DNA from: VRUE01 sp963697805
Lineage (GTDB): Bacteria; Actinomycetota; Thermoleophilia; Solirubrobacterales; 70-9
Assembly: GCA_963697805.1 (NCBI GenBank)
Contig: CAVOPB010000002.1
Location: 1 to 64,000, forward strand
Length of the DNA: 64,000 bases
Direction: 5' to 3'
Shown: positions 32,016 to 40,809 of the stretch, one piece after another
Layout: every line of letters starts with the position of its first letter
Position numbering within the stretch: the first letter of the stretch is position 1
The notes under the pieces: model-generated
What the model saw: only the letters and a program-made list of their open reading frames with translations
Told to the model about the DNA's origin: nothing
Databases searched by the model: none
Position numbers and translations under genes: made by a program

Positions 32016-33377
32016 ATGAGGCTCGTCCTGTGTGCCCTCGTGAGCTTGGCCCTGCTGGCAGGCGCGGCCGCAGCGCAGGCTGCGCAGCGTTACGCAGCGC
32101 CGGGCGCGACCGGCGTCGAGTGCACCCTGCAGGAACCCTGCTCGTTCCCGGATGCGGTCAACGGGGCGTCGGCGAACGACGAGGTGATCGTCAACGCCGG
32201 CGAATACACGATCTCGGGGGCGCCGCTCAACGTCGTCTATGGGGGGCTGCAGATACATGGGGACCTCGCGGGGGCGATGCCGAGGGTCGTCGCGGAACTC
32301 GGCGGGCTGCCGGCGATCAACATAAACGCCGACGGCAGCAGCCTCAGCTACGTCGAAGTCGTCAACCGCGAGACCGAGGGGGTCGGGGTCCGCTGCGGGA
32401 GCACCAGCCGGGTCGAAAGGGTCCGCACGACCGGGATCGGCGAAGGCGCCGCTGGCCTGGTCCAGTTCCAGGGGTGCCTGGTTCGAGACAGCCTCCTGCG
32501 GGGCGAAGGAACGAACTCGCTGGGAATGGAGTCGCTGGCCGTGAACCAGGGCGAACCTTCGTCGATCGTCCGCAACGTGACCGCGATCGCAACCGGGGAG
32601 AACTCGGCCGGGATCCAGTCTCGCTACAACGATTCCGTCGCTGGTTCGCACATCCTGACCTTGACCAACTCGATCGCCCAGGGCGCCTCCGACCTGCGCA
32701 CCGAAGACGGCAATGGGCCGGGGCGAATCGTCGTCTCGAATTCGGACTTCGACCTCGTCAAAGAGGAGACCCCCGGCGCGATAACCGGCGCCGGTAACCA
32801 GAGCGCGGCGCCGCTGTTCCTCGCCCCCGACGACTACCGCGAGGCTCCCGGCTCGCCGACGATCGACGCCGGGTCGACCGAGGGGATCGGGGCCCTGGAC
32901 CTGGCCGGCAACCCCCGGGCGCTCGGTGCGGCACCCGACATCGGCGCCTTCGAGTTCGTCCCTCCCCCGGCCGCGGGAGCGCTCACCTCACTGACCTTGT
33001 CACCGAAGGCCTTCCGGCCGCGCAAGGGCGGCGGGGCGGTGGTCAGCAAGCGCGGCGCGAAGGGCAAAGCCGGTGGCACGAGCGTGCGCTACACGCTGAC
33101 CGCCGCGGCGCCCGTCAACTTCACGGTCGAGCGGGCGCTGAAGGGCCGCCGGGTCGGCGGTAAATGCCGCAAGCAGACGGCTGCCGACCGGGGCAAGAAG
33201 AAGTGCGTGCGCTACCGGGCGCTCAAGGGCGGCTTCACCCACCAGGGAGCAGCGGGTGAGAACAAATTCGGCTTCTCGGGTCGGATCGGCTCCAGAGCAC
33301 TGGCGCCCGGGAAGTACCGATTGGTCGGCCGGGCCGGAGTTTCGGTCCGGCGCGCGGTGTTCCGGATTTCGAGATGA
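32016..33377 (+). CDS. Secreted right-handed beta-helix protein
   Basis: A 453-residue exported protein. Signal peptide residues 1-22 (LVLCALVSLALLAGAAAAQA). The body opens as a polymorphic-outer-membrane/pectate-lyase-like repeat (CTLQEPCSFPDAVNGASAND, EVIVNAGEYTISGAPLNVVY) and continues with short beta rungs (VSNSDFDLVK, NRETEGVGVRCGSTSRVERV). TIDAGSTEGIGALDLAGNPR, ALGAAPDIGAFEF is the choice-of-anchor-Q type end of such helices. The last ~110 residues form a Lys/Arg-rich beta module with paired Cys (GKCRKQTAADRGKKKC) and FSGRIGSRALAPGKYRLVGR, the same module as at 1-540. Likely a surface adhesin or carbohydrate-binding protein; no catalytic motif was seen. Confidence 0.8.
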   Translation: MRLVLCALVSLALLAGAAAAQAAQRYAAPGATGVECTLQEPCSFPDAVNGASANDEVIVNAGEYTISGAPLNVVYGGLQIHGDLAGAMPRVVAELGGLPAININADGSSLSYVEVVNRETEGVGVRCGSTSRVERVRTTGIGEGAAGLVQFQGCLVRDSLLRGEGTNSLGMESLAVNQGEPSSIVRNVTAIATGENSAGIQSRYNDSVAGSHILTLTNSIAQGASDLRTEDGNGPGRIVVSNSDFDLVKEETPGAITGAGNQSAAPLFLAPDDYREAPGSPTIDAGSTEGIGALDLAGNPRALGAAPDIGAFEFVPPPAAGALTSLTLSPKAFRPRKGGGAVVSKRGAKGKAGGTSVRYTLTAAAPVNFTVERALKGRRVGGKCRKQTAADRGKKKCVRYRALKGGFTHQGAAGENKFGFSGRIGSRALAPGKYRLVGRAGVSVRRAVFRISR

Positions 33378-35203
33378 GCCGCCGGGTCGCCGCCCACCTG
33401 GTTCCAACGGCACTGCTGTTCTCCTTCCTGGTTCCCAGCCACGCCGGCGCCACGATCTACTGCGTCGCCGAACCGTCCTGCCCCCAGGGGGGCCTCGCCG
33501 AGGCGACGCTGGAAGAGGCGGTCGAGGCGGCCGATGAAGGCCCGGCGCCCGACACCGTGCGGATCGGGCCGGGCGAATTCACCAGCGGGCCGGTCGGCGC
33601 CAACACCGAGATCGACATCGTCGGCGCCGGTCGCGATGCGACCCACATCGTCGCCGGCCCCTCGGTGACCGAAGAACTGCTCTCGGTCGCAAACTCCGGC
33701 TCTTCGGTTTCGAACCTCGAGCTGCGCCTGACGAAAAATCACCTGCTCGCCCTGCGGCTGGGCGACGGTGCCGACGTCAGCGATATCTCGATTCGCGCCG
33801 CCGGCTCGCTGACGCAAATGGAGGGGATCTTCATCGAAGATGCGGGCACCGAGGCTGCACGGCTGGACATCCGCCTCGGCCCGGACCTGCAGTCTGCGGC
33901 GATCAGCGCGGGCGAAGGGGGAATCATCACCGACTCGTTCCTACAGGCCGGCATCGGCCTCGGCGCGGGCGGGGGACTCCCAACCATCGGCAGGCGCCTG
34001 CATATCAGGGCAGGGAGCGGACTTCGCCCGTTCGGGGGCTATCTCACCGTTCGGGACTCACTCGTCGAAGCGAACCCGGAAACCCCGTTCTTCTACGGGA
34101 TCGACGTCAACTCCAGCAACGGCGCCCCTGAGACCCCGGGCGGGCTCGTGGTCGTGAACGTGACCATCATCGGCAACGGGCAACCCGGTTCGGTCGGGGT
34201 TCTGGCCGATGGCAACGACGGCAGTGCGGCGGTCAACCTGCTCAACTCGATCGTCGCCAACGTCGGGACCTCGTTTTGGCGATCCGAGGAAGTGGGGGAC
34301 GATGTCGACCTCACTGCCCGCTACACCAGCTACGACGGATCGAAGACCCTGCTCGCGGGGCCCGGCACAGGGTCGGACGCCTTTTCGAACAACCTCGACA
34401 ACGCGCCCGACAGCGGCTTCGTCGACCAGGCCGGGGCCGACTACCGGCTGCGACCCGACTCGGTTCTGGTCGACGCCGGCAGTCCCGTGCCACCCACCAG
34501 CGAAACGGATTTCCGGGGGCTGCCTCGGGTTCGGGACGGCGATGCCGACGGAAGCAGCCTCGCCGACATCGGCGCCTTCGAGTACCAGCGGGTCCCGCCG
34601 AGCCCCGCATTCTCCTTCGCGCCGGTGGCGCCGCTGTTCGGCGACCTCGTCACCTTCGACGGGTCCGAGACCAGCGACGTCGACGGTGACCCGCTCAACT
34701 TCGTCTGGAGCCTCGGCGACGGTGGCACCGCGATTGGATCGCCGACATCGCGCAACTACGCGCTGCCAGGCACCTATCAGGCGACGCTGACCGCGACCGA
34801 CAGCACCGGCCTCAGCGCGGCGGTCACCCACCCGGTCAGCGTCAACCTCCGGAAGGGACGCTGCGCGAACCAACGCAAGGGCACCGGCAAGGCCGACCGG
34901 GTGAAGGGTTTCACGGCGGGCGACCGCCTCGACGGCCTCGGTGGCGACGACGTCCTCAGCGGCGGTAAGGGCCAGGACTGCCTATTCGGCCGGGCGGGCG
35001 ACGACCGACTCAAGGGTGGCGCGGGGCGTGATCGGCTCCAGGGCGGCGGTGGCGCCGACCTTCTCGATGTGCGCGGCGGCGGGCGGGATCGTGCGGACTG
35101 CGGCCCAGGCAAACGGGACCGCGTGAGCGCCGACCGTCGCGACAGGTTGCGCCGCTGCGAGCAGGTTGCGATCGCTGCGAATGCCGGGGCTCAGAACTCG
35201 TAG
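33374..35203 (+). CDS. Secreted beta-helix protein with PKD domain and RTX-like calcium repeats
   Basis: A 609-residue exported protein. A signal peptide (VAAHLVPTALLFSFLVPSHA) is followed by a long beta-helix (IYCVAEPSCPQGGLAEATLE, IDIVGAGRDATHIVAGPSVT, RDSLVEANPETPFFYGIDVN, LLNSIVANVG), the anchor-Q-like end VDAGSPVPPTSETDFRGLPR, and DIGAFEY. Then comes a PKD domain (APLFGDLVTFDGSETSDVDG, FVWSLGDGG, LPGTYQATLTATDSTGL) and, from about residue 500, calcium-binding nonapeptide repeats (GGDDVLSGGKGQD, GRAGDDRLKGGAGRDRLQGG). ATG at 33374 overlaps the upstream stop as ATGA. Its end overlaps the convergent ddl gene by 13 bp. The calcium repeats suggest folding outside the cell. Confidence 0.85.
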   Translation: MSRRVAAHLVPTALLFSFLVPSHAGATIYCVAEPSCPQGGLAEATLEEAVEAADEGPAPDTVRIGPGEFTSGPVGANTEIDIVGAGRDATHIVAGPSVTEELLSVANSGSSVSNLELRLTKNHLLALRLGDGADVSDISIRAAGSLTQMEGIFIEDAGTEAARLDIRLGPDLQSAAISAGEGGIITDSFLQAGIGLGAGGGLPTIGRRLHIRAGSGLRPFGGYLTVRDSLVEANPETPFFYGIDVNSSNGAPETPGGLVVVNVTIIGNGQPGSVGVLADGNDGSAAVNLLNSIVANVGTSFWRSEEVGDDVDLTARYTSYDGSKTLLAGPGTGSDAFSNNLDNAPDSGFVDQAGADYRLRPDSVLVDAGSPVPPTSETDFRGLPRVRDGDADGSSLADIGAFEYQRVPPSPAFSFAPVAPLFGDLVTFDGSETSDVDGDPLNFVWSLGDGGTAIGSPTSRNYALPGTYQATLTATDSTGLSAAVTHPVSVNLRKGRCANQRKGTGKADRVKGFTAGDRLDGLGGDDVLSGGKGQDCLFGRAGDDRLKGGAGRDRLQGGGGADLLDVRGGGRDRADCGPGKRDRVSADRRDRLRRCEQVAIAANAGAQNS

Positions 35204-36156
35204 GAGCGGGCGCGGGCGTGGCGCTCGAGCGCGAGCTCGACCAGGCGCCGGCAGAGGTCGGGGTAAGAGAGGCCCGCGGCCTCCCAGAGCTTCGCGTAGA
35301 CGCTGGTCTCGGTGAACCCGGGCATCGTGTTGACCTCGTTGACGAGGATCGCGCCGTCGGGCTCGACGAAGAAGTCGCAGCGGGCCAGGCCCGAGCAGCC
35401 ACCGAGGCGGAAGGCGGCGATCGCGAGCTCGCGCAGGCGCCGCTGCTGGTCGGAGGAGATCGCGGCCGGAACGACCAGCTCCATCCCCCCCTCGCCGTAC
35501 TTGCGCTCGTAGTCGTACCACTGGCCGTGCACGTCGAGCTCGCCCGGCGGCGAGGCCTCGACCTCCTCGTTGCCGAGCAGCGAGCACTCGACCTCGCGGC
35601 CCTGGGCCGGGGCCTCGACGATCACCCGGGGGTCGTGCCGGCGCGCCTGGGCGACCGCGGCATCGAGCGCGTCGAGGCTCTCGACCCGGCTGATCCCGAC
35701 GCTCGACCCGAGCCGCGAGGGCTTGACCCAGAGCGGCAGGCCGAGCGCGGCGCAGCGCTCGCGCCACCCCTCCCCCCCCACCGCGACGAAATCGACCTGG
35801 GGAAGGCCGCCGTCGGCGAAGAGCCGCTTCAACGTCAGCTTGTCCATGCAGATCGCCGAGGAGAGGACGTCGGAGCCGACGTAGGGGATGTCGAGCCATT
35901 CGAGCAGGCCCTGGATGCTCCCGTCCTCGCCGAACGGCCCGTGGAGCGCGGGGAAGGCGACCTCGGCTTCCAGCAGGCCGGCGGCCGGTGTGAGGGCGAC
36001 GGCCTCCTCACCGCAGGTCCAGGCGCCGTCGCGCGCGATCGTCACCCGCAGCGCCTCGTGGCCGGCGGCCTCGAGCCCGTTGGCCACGGCCTCGCCGGAC
36101 CGCAGCGAGACGTCGTGCTCGGAGGAGCGGCCGCCGGAGAGGACCGCGACCCTCAT
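35191..36156 (-). CDS. ddl: D-alanine--D-alanine ligase
   Basis: A 321-residue ATP-grasp enzyme making the D-Ala-D-Ala end of peptidoglycan precursors. Motifs in order: VAVLSGGRSSEHDVSLRSGE, FPALHGPFGEDGSIQGLLEW, IPYVGS, CMDKLTLKRLF, LWVKPSRLGSSVGISRV, YDYERKYGEGGMELVVPA with the Tyr of D-Ala-specific ligases, and ILVNEVNTMPGFTETSVYAK. ATG at 36154-36156 overlaps the pknB stop as ATGA, so it is the last gene of the cell-wall operon that starts at fhaA. A second ligase of the same family lies at 61384-62316. The 3' end overlaps the beta-helix gene on the other strand by 13 bp. Confidence 0.93.
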   Translation of the reverse strand: MRVAVLSGGRSSEHDVSLRSGEAVANGLEAAGHEALRVTIARDGAWTCGEEAVALTPAAGLLEAEVAFPALHGPFGEDGSIQGLLEWLDIPYVGSDVLSSAICMDKLTLKRLFADGGLPQVDFVAVGGEGWRERCAALGLPLWVKPSRLGSSVGISRVESLDALDAAVAQARRHDPRVIVEAPAQGREVECSLLGNEEVEASPPGELDVHGQWYDYERKYGEGGMELVVPAAISSDQQRRLRELAIAAFRLGGCSGLARCDFFVEPDGAILVNEVNTMPGFTETSVYAKLWEAAGLSYPDLCRRLVELALERHARARSYEF

Positions 36157-38030
36157 TCTTCTGCTTCTTCGGGTTCGACCTGCGAACCGCCGGGGGCCCG
36201 CTTGCCGACGACCAGGTTCACGGTGGCGCCGGGTTGGACTTCGGAGCCCGGCGGCGGAAATTGATCGGTGACGCGGCCGACCTGCGAGGGGACCTCGGTC
36301 TGCTGTTCCTGCACCGCCGGGTTGAGGCCCGCTTCACGGAGGATTTCGACTGCTTCGGGCCTTTCCTTGCCGATCACGTTCGGGATCTTCGACTTCTGTT
36401 GGCCCTTCGAGACGACGATCGCGACTCCGGAGCCGCGCGGCAGTTCGGAGCCCGCGCTCGGAGCCTGGCGGATCACCTCGCCGTTCGGCTTCGAGCTCGC
36501 TTCTTCGGTGACGCTGGGGACCAGGCCACGGCCCCGGATCTGCTGGACGGCGAGGCTGCGGGCGGTCCCGACCAGCACCGGGACCTTCGAGAGCTTCGGC
36601 CCCTTCGAGACGGTCAGGGTGACGACCGACCCCCTGGTGGTGGTGGTGCCTCCGCGCGGGTCCGACTTGATCACCAGCCCGGATTCCACCCCTTCGGAGT
36701 TGACTTCGGTCAGCTGCGGTTCGAACCCGGCTTCTTCGAGAGCCGATTCCGCGTCTTCGCTCGAGAGGCCGGCGGTGCTCGGCACGGTGCCGCTGCCAGG
36801 GCCGTTGCTGACGGTGAGGATCACTTCAGGCTTCGAGCAGAAGAAGCCGAGAAAGGCGCAGTCGAGCGAGGCGTCGCCGGGAAGCGGTTCCTGCTCGAGG
36901 ACCGTCCCGGCCGTCGCTTCGTTTTGCACTTCGCGGCGATCGCCGATTTCGAATCCCTGGTTTTCGAGTCGCTCTTCGGCCTGCTGGCGGGAGTTCCCGG
37001 TCACGTCCGGGACGTTCGCGGTCGTGTCGCGGGTGAGGAACAGGCCGAGGAGCGCGCCGACCACGATCGCCCCGATGACAGCGGCGATGATCCAGCGGCG
37101 GCGGCGGCGCTCCTCATCCTCGGGGTCCCCCTCACCGTCCGCCTCGCCGGCCGCCGCGACGACCGGCGGCAGCGGCGCGAACGCCGCGGTGGAGCTGCCC
37201 TGCGCGCGGGGGTCGCGGAGGGCGGCATCGAGGGCGGCGATGAACGCCTCGGCGCTCTGGAAGCGCTGCCCGGGGTCCTTCTCGAGCGCTCGCATCACGA
37301 CCGCGTCGAGAGCGGGCGAGACCTGCGGGTTGATCGAGCTGGGCCGCTGCGGCGTCTGTGAGACCTGCTTCATCGCGATCGCGACCGCCGAGTCGGCCTC
37401 GAACGGGACCCGCCCGGCCAGCGCCTCGTAGAGCATGACCCCGATCGAGTAGAGGTCGGATACCGCGGTCACGTCCATCCCCTGCGCCTGCTCCGGTGAG
37501 AGGTAGTGGGGGGTTCCCATCACCGAGCCGGTCTGGGTGATTTCCGAAGCTCCGGCGCGGGCGATCCCGAAGTCGGTCACGGTCGCCTTGCCCTCGGCGT
37601 CGACGATCACGTTCTGGGGCTTGAGGTCACGGTGGACGATGCCGTGGCGGTGGGCGAAGCCGGCCGCTTCGAGGACCTGTCGGATCAGCAGGACCGCGTG
37701 TTCGGGGTTGAGGCCGGCCTCGATCAGCTCCTTCAGCGGGTGGCCTTCGAGCATCTGCATCGCGATGTAGTAGGTGCCTTCGACCTCGCCGCGGTCATAG
37801 ACGGCGACGATGTTCGGGTGCTGGAGGCCGGCGGCGGCCTCCGCCTCGCGGCGGAACCGCTCGACGAATTCACGGTCCTGCGCAAAGCGCCGGTGCAGCA
37901 CCTTCAGGGCGACGCGGCGCTGAAGGTGGGTGTCCTCGGCGAGCCAGACGTCGGCCATTCCGCCGGAGCCGATCCGCTGCAACAACCGGTAGCGCGAGTC
38001 GAGAACGCTGCCCTCGCCGATCTCAGCCAC
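36153..38030 (-). CDS. pknB: PASTA-domain Ser/Thr protein kinase PknB
   Basis: A 625-residue kinase that couples peptidoglycan state to growth control. Kinase residues 14-280: IGSGGMADVWLAED (20-33), Lys43, HRDLKPQN (Asp135), DFG from 153, GTPHYLSPEQAQG. A membrane helix lies at about 333-353 (WIIAAVIGAIVVGALLGLFL). Outside are four PASTA repeats, beginning VPDVTGNSRQQAEERLENQG, VPSTAGLSSEDAESALEEAG, VPVLVGTARSLAVQQIRGRG and IPNVIGKERPEAVEILREAG; PASTA modules bind muropeptides or lipid II. The first repeat has an unusual insert with two Cys (DCAFLGFFCSK) that could form a disulfide. It overlaps pbpA by 8 bp and ddl by 4 bp. Confidence 0.95.
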   Translation of the reverse strand: MAEIGEGSVLDSRYRLLQRIGSGGMADVWLAEDTHLQRRVALKVLHRRFAQDREFVERFRREAEAAAGLQHPNIVAVYDRGEVEGTYYIAMQMLEGHPLKELIEAGLNPEHAVLLIRQVLEAAGFAHRHGIVHRDLKPQNVIVDAEGKATVTDFGIARAGASEITQTGSVMGTPHYLSPEQAQGMDVTAVSDLYSIGVMLYEALAGRVPFEADSAVAIAMKQVSQTPQRPSSINPQVSPALDAVVMRALEKDPGQRFQSAEAFIAALDAALRDPRAQGSSTAAFAPLPPVVAAAGEADGEGDPEDEERRRRRWIIAAVIGAIVVGALLGLFLTRDTTANVPDVTGNSRQQAEERLENQGFEIGDRREVQNEATAGTVLEQEPLPGDASLDCAFLGFFCSKPEVILTVSNGPGSGTVPSTAGLSSEDAESALEEAGFEPQLTEVNSEGVESGLVIKSDPRGGTTTTRGSVVTLTVSKGPKLSKVPVLVGTARSLAVQQIRGRGLVPSVTEEASSKPNGEVIRQAPSAGSELPRGSGVAIVVSKGQQKSKIPNVIGKERPEAVEILREAGLNPAVQEQQTEVPSQVGRVTDQFPPPGSEVQPGATVNLVVGKRAPGGSQVEPEEAEE

Positions 38031-39492
38031 TCGTCGCTCCTCCTTCCTCGCTCAACAGGGTTTCCGCGACTTCGCGGAAGATCGGTGCGGCGACGTCGCC
38101 GCCGAACGCGCTCGTGCACTCGATCGAGACCGCGATCGCGATCTGCGGTTCGTCCGCCGGCGCGAAGCCTATGAACCAGGCCTGATTGACGTCGGCGCCC
38201 CCGCAGTCATCGTTGAAGGGGGTTTCCGCCGTCCCCGTCTTGCCGGCAACCGGGACGCCCGAGATCGCGGCGTTGGTCCCGGTCCCTTCGTTGACCACGT
38301 CTTCCATCGCGGTCGTCAGCTCGGCCGCCGTCTGCTCGTCCATCGGCTGGCTGTATTGGGAGGGGTCGAGGCGCTTGGTCACCCGCCCGTCGGGGTCGAC
38401 GACGCGGCTCCAGATCTGGGGCTTCATCTGGTGGCCGCCGTTTGCGACGGCCGCGGCGACCTCGGCCATCTGCAGCGGCGTCACCGCGAGCCTCTCCTGG
38501 CCGATCGCGATCCGGGCGATGTCGACGGGATCGCCGCGCCCGAGCAGCAAACCCGAGTCGAACACGCCGCTGGTCGAGAGCTGGTCGGAGGGAAGGTCGA
38601 TTGCCGGCTTCGACCCGAAGCCGAAGGCTTCCATGTATTCGAACAGGGTCGTCTGCCCGACCTCTTCGCCGAGCTGGGCGAACCAGGTGTTGACCGAGTT
38701 CGTCAGCGCCGTGTCGAGCGGGATCGAACCCCAGTCCTCGTTGAAGTCGTTGGCGAGCGGCTGGCCCTGGACGTCGAGCGACCCCGGCGCGTTGATCGTC
38801 GTTTCGGGGGTGATTGCGCCGCTGTCGAGCCCGGCGGCGGCGGTGACGACCTTGAAGGTCGAACCCGGGGGATACTGGCCCTGGGTCGCGCGGTTGAAGA
38901 GAGGGGAGGTCGGGTCGGTGTTCAGTTCGCCCAGGTGTTCGGGGACGAGATTGGGGTCATACGACGGATTCGACGCCAGCACCCGAACCCGGCCGCTCGC
39001 GGGCTCGATCGCGACCACTGCGCCGAACCCGACCTGCTGCAGCCCGGCGATCGCGACCCGCTGCGCTTCGGGGTCGAGGTTGGTGACGACGTCGTTTCCT
39101 TCCTGGGTCTTGCCGGTGAGCTCGTCGAGGATCGAGCCGAATTCGGACTCTTCACCGACCAGCTCGTCGTTGTGGAACTGCTCGAACTCGGAATCCCCCT
39201 GGCGGACGAAGCTGTACCCGATCGGGTGCCCGAACAGCGAGCCTTCGGGATAGCGCCTGACGTAGCGGCGCCCGTTGCCGTGGCCCTTGGGAACCGAGCG
39301 GGCGATCGCGGTGCCATCGGCGGCGAGGATCCTGCCGCGGCGGATCTGCTGCTGCTCGAGCAACGGCCGCTTGTTCGCGTCCTTTTCCTTCAGCGCATGC
39401 GCGTCGAACACCGACCAGTACGACGTGAACCCGACCAGGACCGCGAAGAGGGCGACGATGAAGGCGAACAGCTTGACGATCTGGCGGTTCAC
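38023..39492 (-). CDS. pbpA: Class B penicillin-binding protein (PbpA type)
   Basis: A 489-residue peptidoglycan transpeptidase. A short cytoplasmic start and one membrane anchor (KLFAFIVALFAVLVGFTSYW) are followed by the PBP dimer-like region (RRGRILAADGTAIARSVPKG, RRYPEGSLFGHPIGYSF) and the transpeptidase domain. The catalytic motifs are STFK (Ser211-Lys214), SVN (266-268) and KTG (418-420), all intact. It cross-links septal or lateral wall with the SEDS protein encoded immediately upstream (4-bp overlap), matching the RodA-PbpA pair of Actinomycetota. A pair of Cys near 430-465 (FNDDCGGADV, SIECTSAFGG) may form a disulfide. It is part of the fhaA-to-ddl operon. Confidence 0.95.
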   Translation of the reverse strand: MNRQIVKLFAFIVALFAVLVGFTSYWSVFDAHALKEKDANKRPLLEQQQIRRGRILAADGTAIARSVPKGHGNGRRYVRRYPEGSLFGHPIGYSFVRQGDSEFEQFHNDELVGEESEFGSILDELTGKTQEGNDVVTNLDPEAQRVAIAGLQQVGFGAVVAIEPASGRVRVLASNPSYDPNLVPEHLGELNTDPTSPLFNRATQGQYPPGSTFKVVTAAAGLDSGAITPETTINAPGSLDVQGQPLANDFNEDWGSIPLDTALTNSVNTWFAQLGEEVGQTTLFEYMEAFGFGSKPAIDLPSDQLSTSGVFDSGLLLGRGDPVDIARIAIGQERLAVTPLQMAEVAAAVANGGHQMKPQIWSRVVDPDGRVTKRLDPSQYSQPMDEQTAAELTTAMEDVVNEGTGTNAAISGVPVAGKTGTAETPFNDDCGGADVNQAWFIGFAPADEPQIAIAVSIECTSAFGGDVAAPIFREVAETLLSEEGGATSG

Positions 39493-40787
39493 GATCTCGC
39501 CTCACGCCTGGCGCGGTCGGAGATCAGCAGGAGCAGCGCCAGGAGGACGAAGTTGGCGACGATCGAGCTGCCGCCGTAGCTGATGAACGGCAGGGTGACG
39601 CCGGTCAACGGGATCACCCGGGTGACACCGCCGATGATCACGAAAGCCTGGATCGCGAGGACCGCGGTGAGCCCGGTCGCGAGCAGCTTCGAGAAGCCGT
39701 CGTCCGCGATCAACGCGATCTTGAATCCACGCGCCGCGACCATCAGGTAGGCGAGGATGACCGCGCAGCCGCCGAACAGGCCGACCTCGTTGACGATCAG
39801 CGAGAAGATCGTGTCGGTCTGGGCGGCGGGCAGGAGCGCGTTGTTGGTGCCCGGAATCGTGATCAGCGCCTGGCCGAAGCCCTTCCCGAACAGGCCACCG
39901 TCGGCCTGGGCGAAGATCGATTGGAGGATCTGGTACCCGGTGTTCCTGGGGTCCTGGTAGGGGTCGAGCCAGACGTCAACCCGGTCGTGCACATGGGGCA
40001 CGTGGGAGGCGAAGAACCAGGCGCCGGCGAGGAAAAGTGCCATCCCGATGACGACGAACGAGAACCTCCCGGTCGCGACGTAGAGGAGGGCCAGGAACGC
40101 GGCGAAGAACATCAGCGAGCTGCCGAGGTCGCGGATGAAGACGAGCATGAACATCGACGCGCCCCAGACGACGAGCAGCGGCCCGAGGTGCTTCAGCGGC
40201 GGCAGGGTCACACCGAGGACGCGGCGGGCGCCGACGATCATCACCTCGCGGTTCTCGCGCAGGTAGCTGGCGAGGAAGATGACGATGCAGATCTTCGAAA
40301 ACTCGGCCGGCTGGAACGCGAGCGGGCCGATGTCGACGCCGAGGTAGGCCCCGTTCACCTGCGCCCCGATCCCCGGCAGCCGCGGCGCCAGCAGCAGCAG
40401 CAGGCCGACCGCGGCGATCGTGTACCGGTAGCGCTCGAGGACGTCGTAGTCGCGCAGGAAGTGGATCGTCAGCGCGAACAAGACGAGGCCGAGGACGAAC
40501 CAGTTGGCCTGGTCGCGGGCCAGGTCTTCGTCGATCCGGTAGATCATCACCAGGCCGAAGGCGGTCAGCAGGGCACAGAGCGGGAACAGGTAGGGGTCGG
40601 CGTCGGGGAGGCGGAGCCGCAGGTAGATGTGGGTCGCGAGACAGACCGCGAAGAAGTAGGCGCCGTAGATCAGGCTGAGGTCGCCGAGCTTCGAGTTCTC
40701 CTGGGCGAAGACCGCGGCGAACCCCGCTGTCAGCAGGAGGGCGACGGGAACGAGGGCGACGAGCTCCCGATTTCGCGCGGAGATCAC
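39489..40787 (-). CDS. rodA: SEDS-family peptidoglycan glycosyltransferase (RodA/FtsW type)
   Basis: A 432-residue protein with about 10-12 membrane helices. SEDS features: FALTIHFLRDYDVLERYRYT, LGVDIGPLAFQPAEFSKICI, VFIRDLGSSLMFFAAFLALL, DPYQDPRNTGYQILQSIFAQ, GGLFGKGFGQ, NNALLPAAQTDTIFSLIVNE, VGLFGG, and RVIPLTGVTLPFISYGGSSI at the end. The Asp in IRDLGSS corresponds to the conserved acidic loop residue needed for polymerisation. It makes glycan strands from lipid II and works with the class B PBP encoded next. GTG start at 40787; 22 bp separate it from pstP. RodA rather than FtsW is inferred from the operon order. Confidence 0.92.
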   Translation of the reverse strand: MISARNRELVALVPVALLLTAGFAAVFAQENSKLGDLSLIYGAYFFAVCLATHIYLRLRLPDADPYLFPLCALLTAFGLVMIYRIDEDLARDQANWFVLGLVLFALTIHFLRDYDVLERYRYTIAAVGLLLLLAPRLPGIGAQVNGAYLGVDIGPLAFQPAEFSKICIVIFLASYLRENREVMIVGARRVLGVTLPPLKHLGPLLVVWGASMFMLVFIRDLGSSLMFFAAFLALLYVATGRFSFVVIGMALFLAGAWFFASHVPHVHDRVDVWLDPYQDPRNTGYQILQSIFAQADGGLFGKGFGQALITIPGTNNALLPAAQTDTIFSLIVNEVGLFGGCAVILAYLMVAARGFKIALIADDGFSKLLATGLTAVLAIQAFVIIGGVTRVIPLTGVTLPFISYGGSSIVANFVLLALLLLISDRARREARS

Positions 40788-40809
40788 GGAGAATTCCGCT
40801 CGCTACCCA

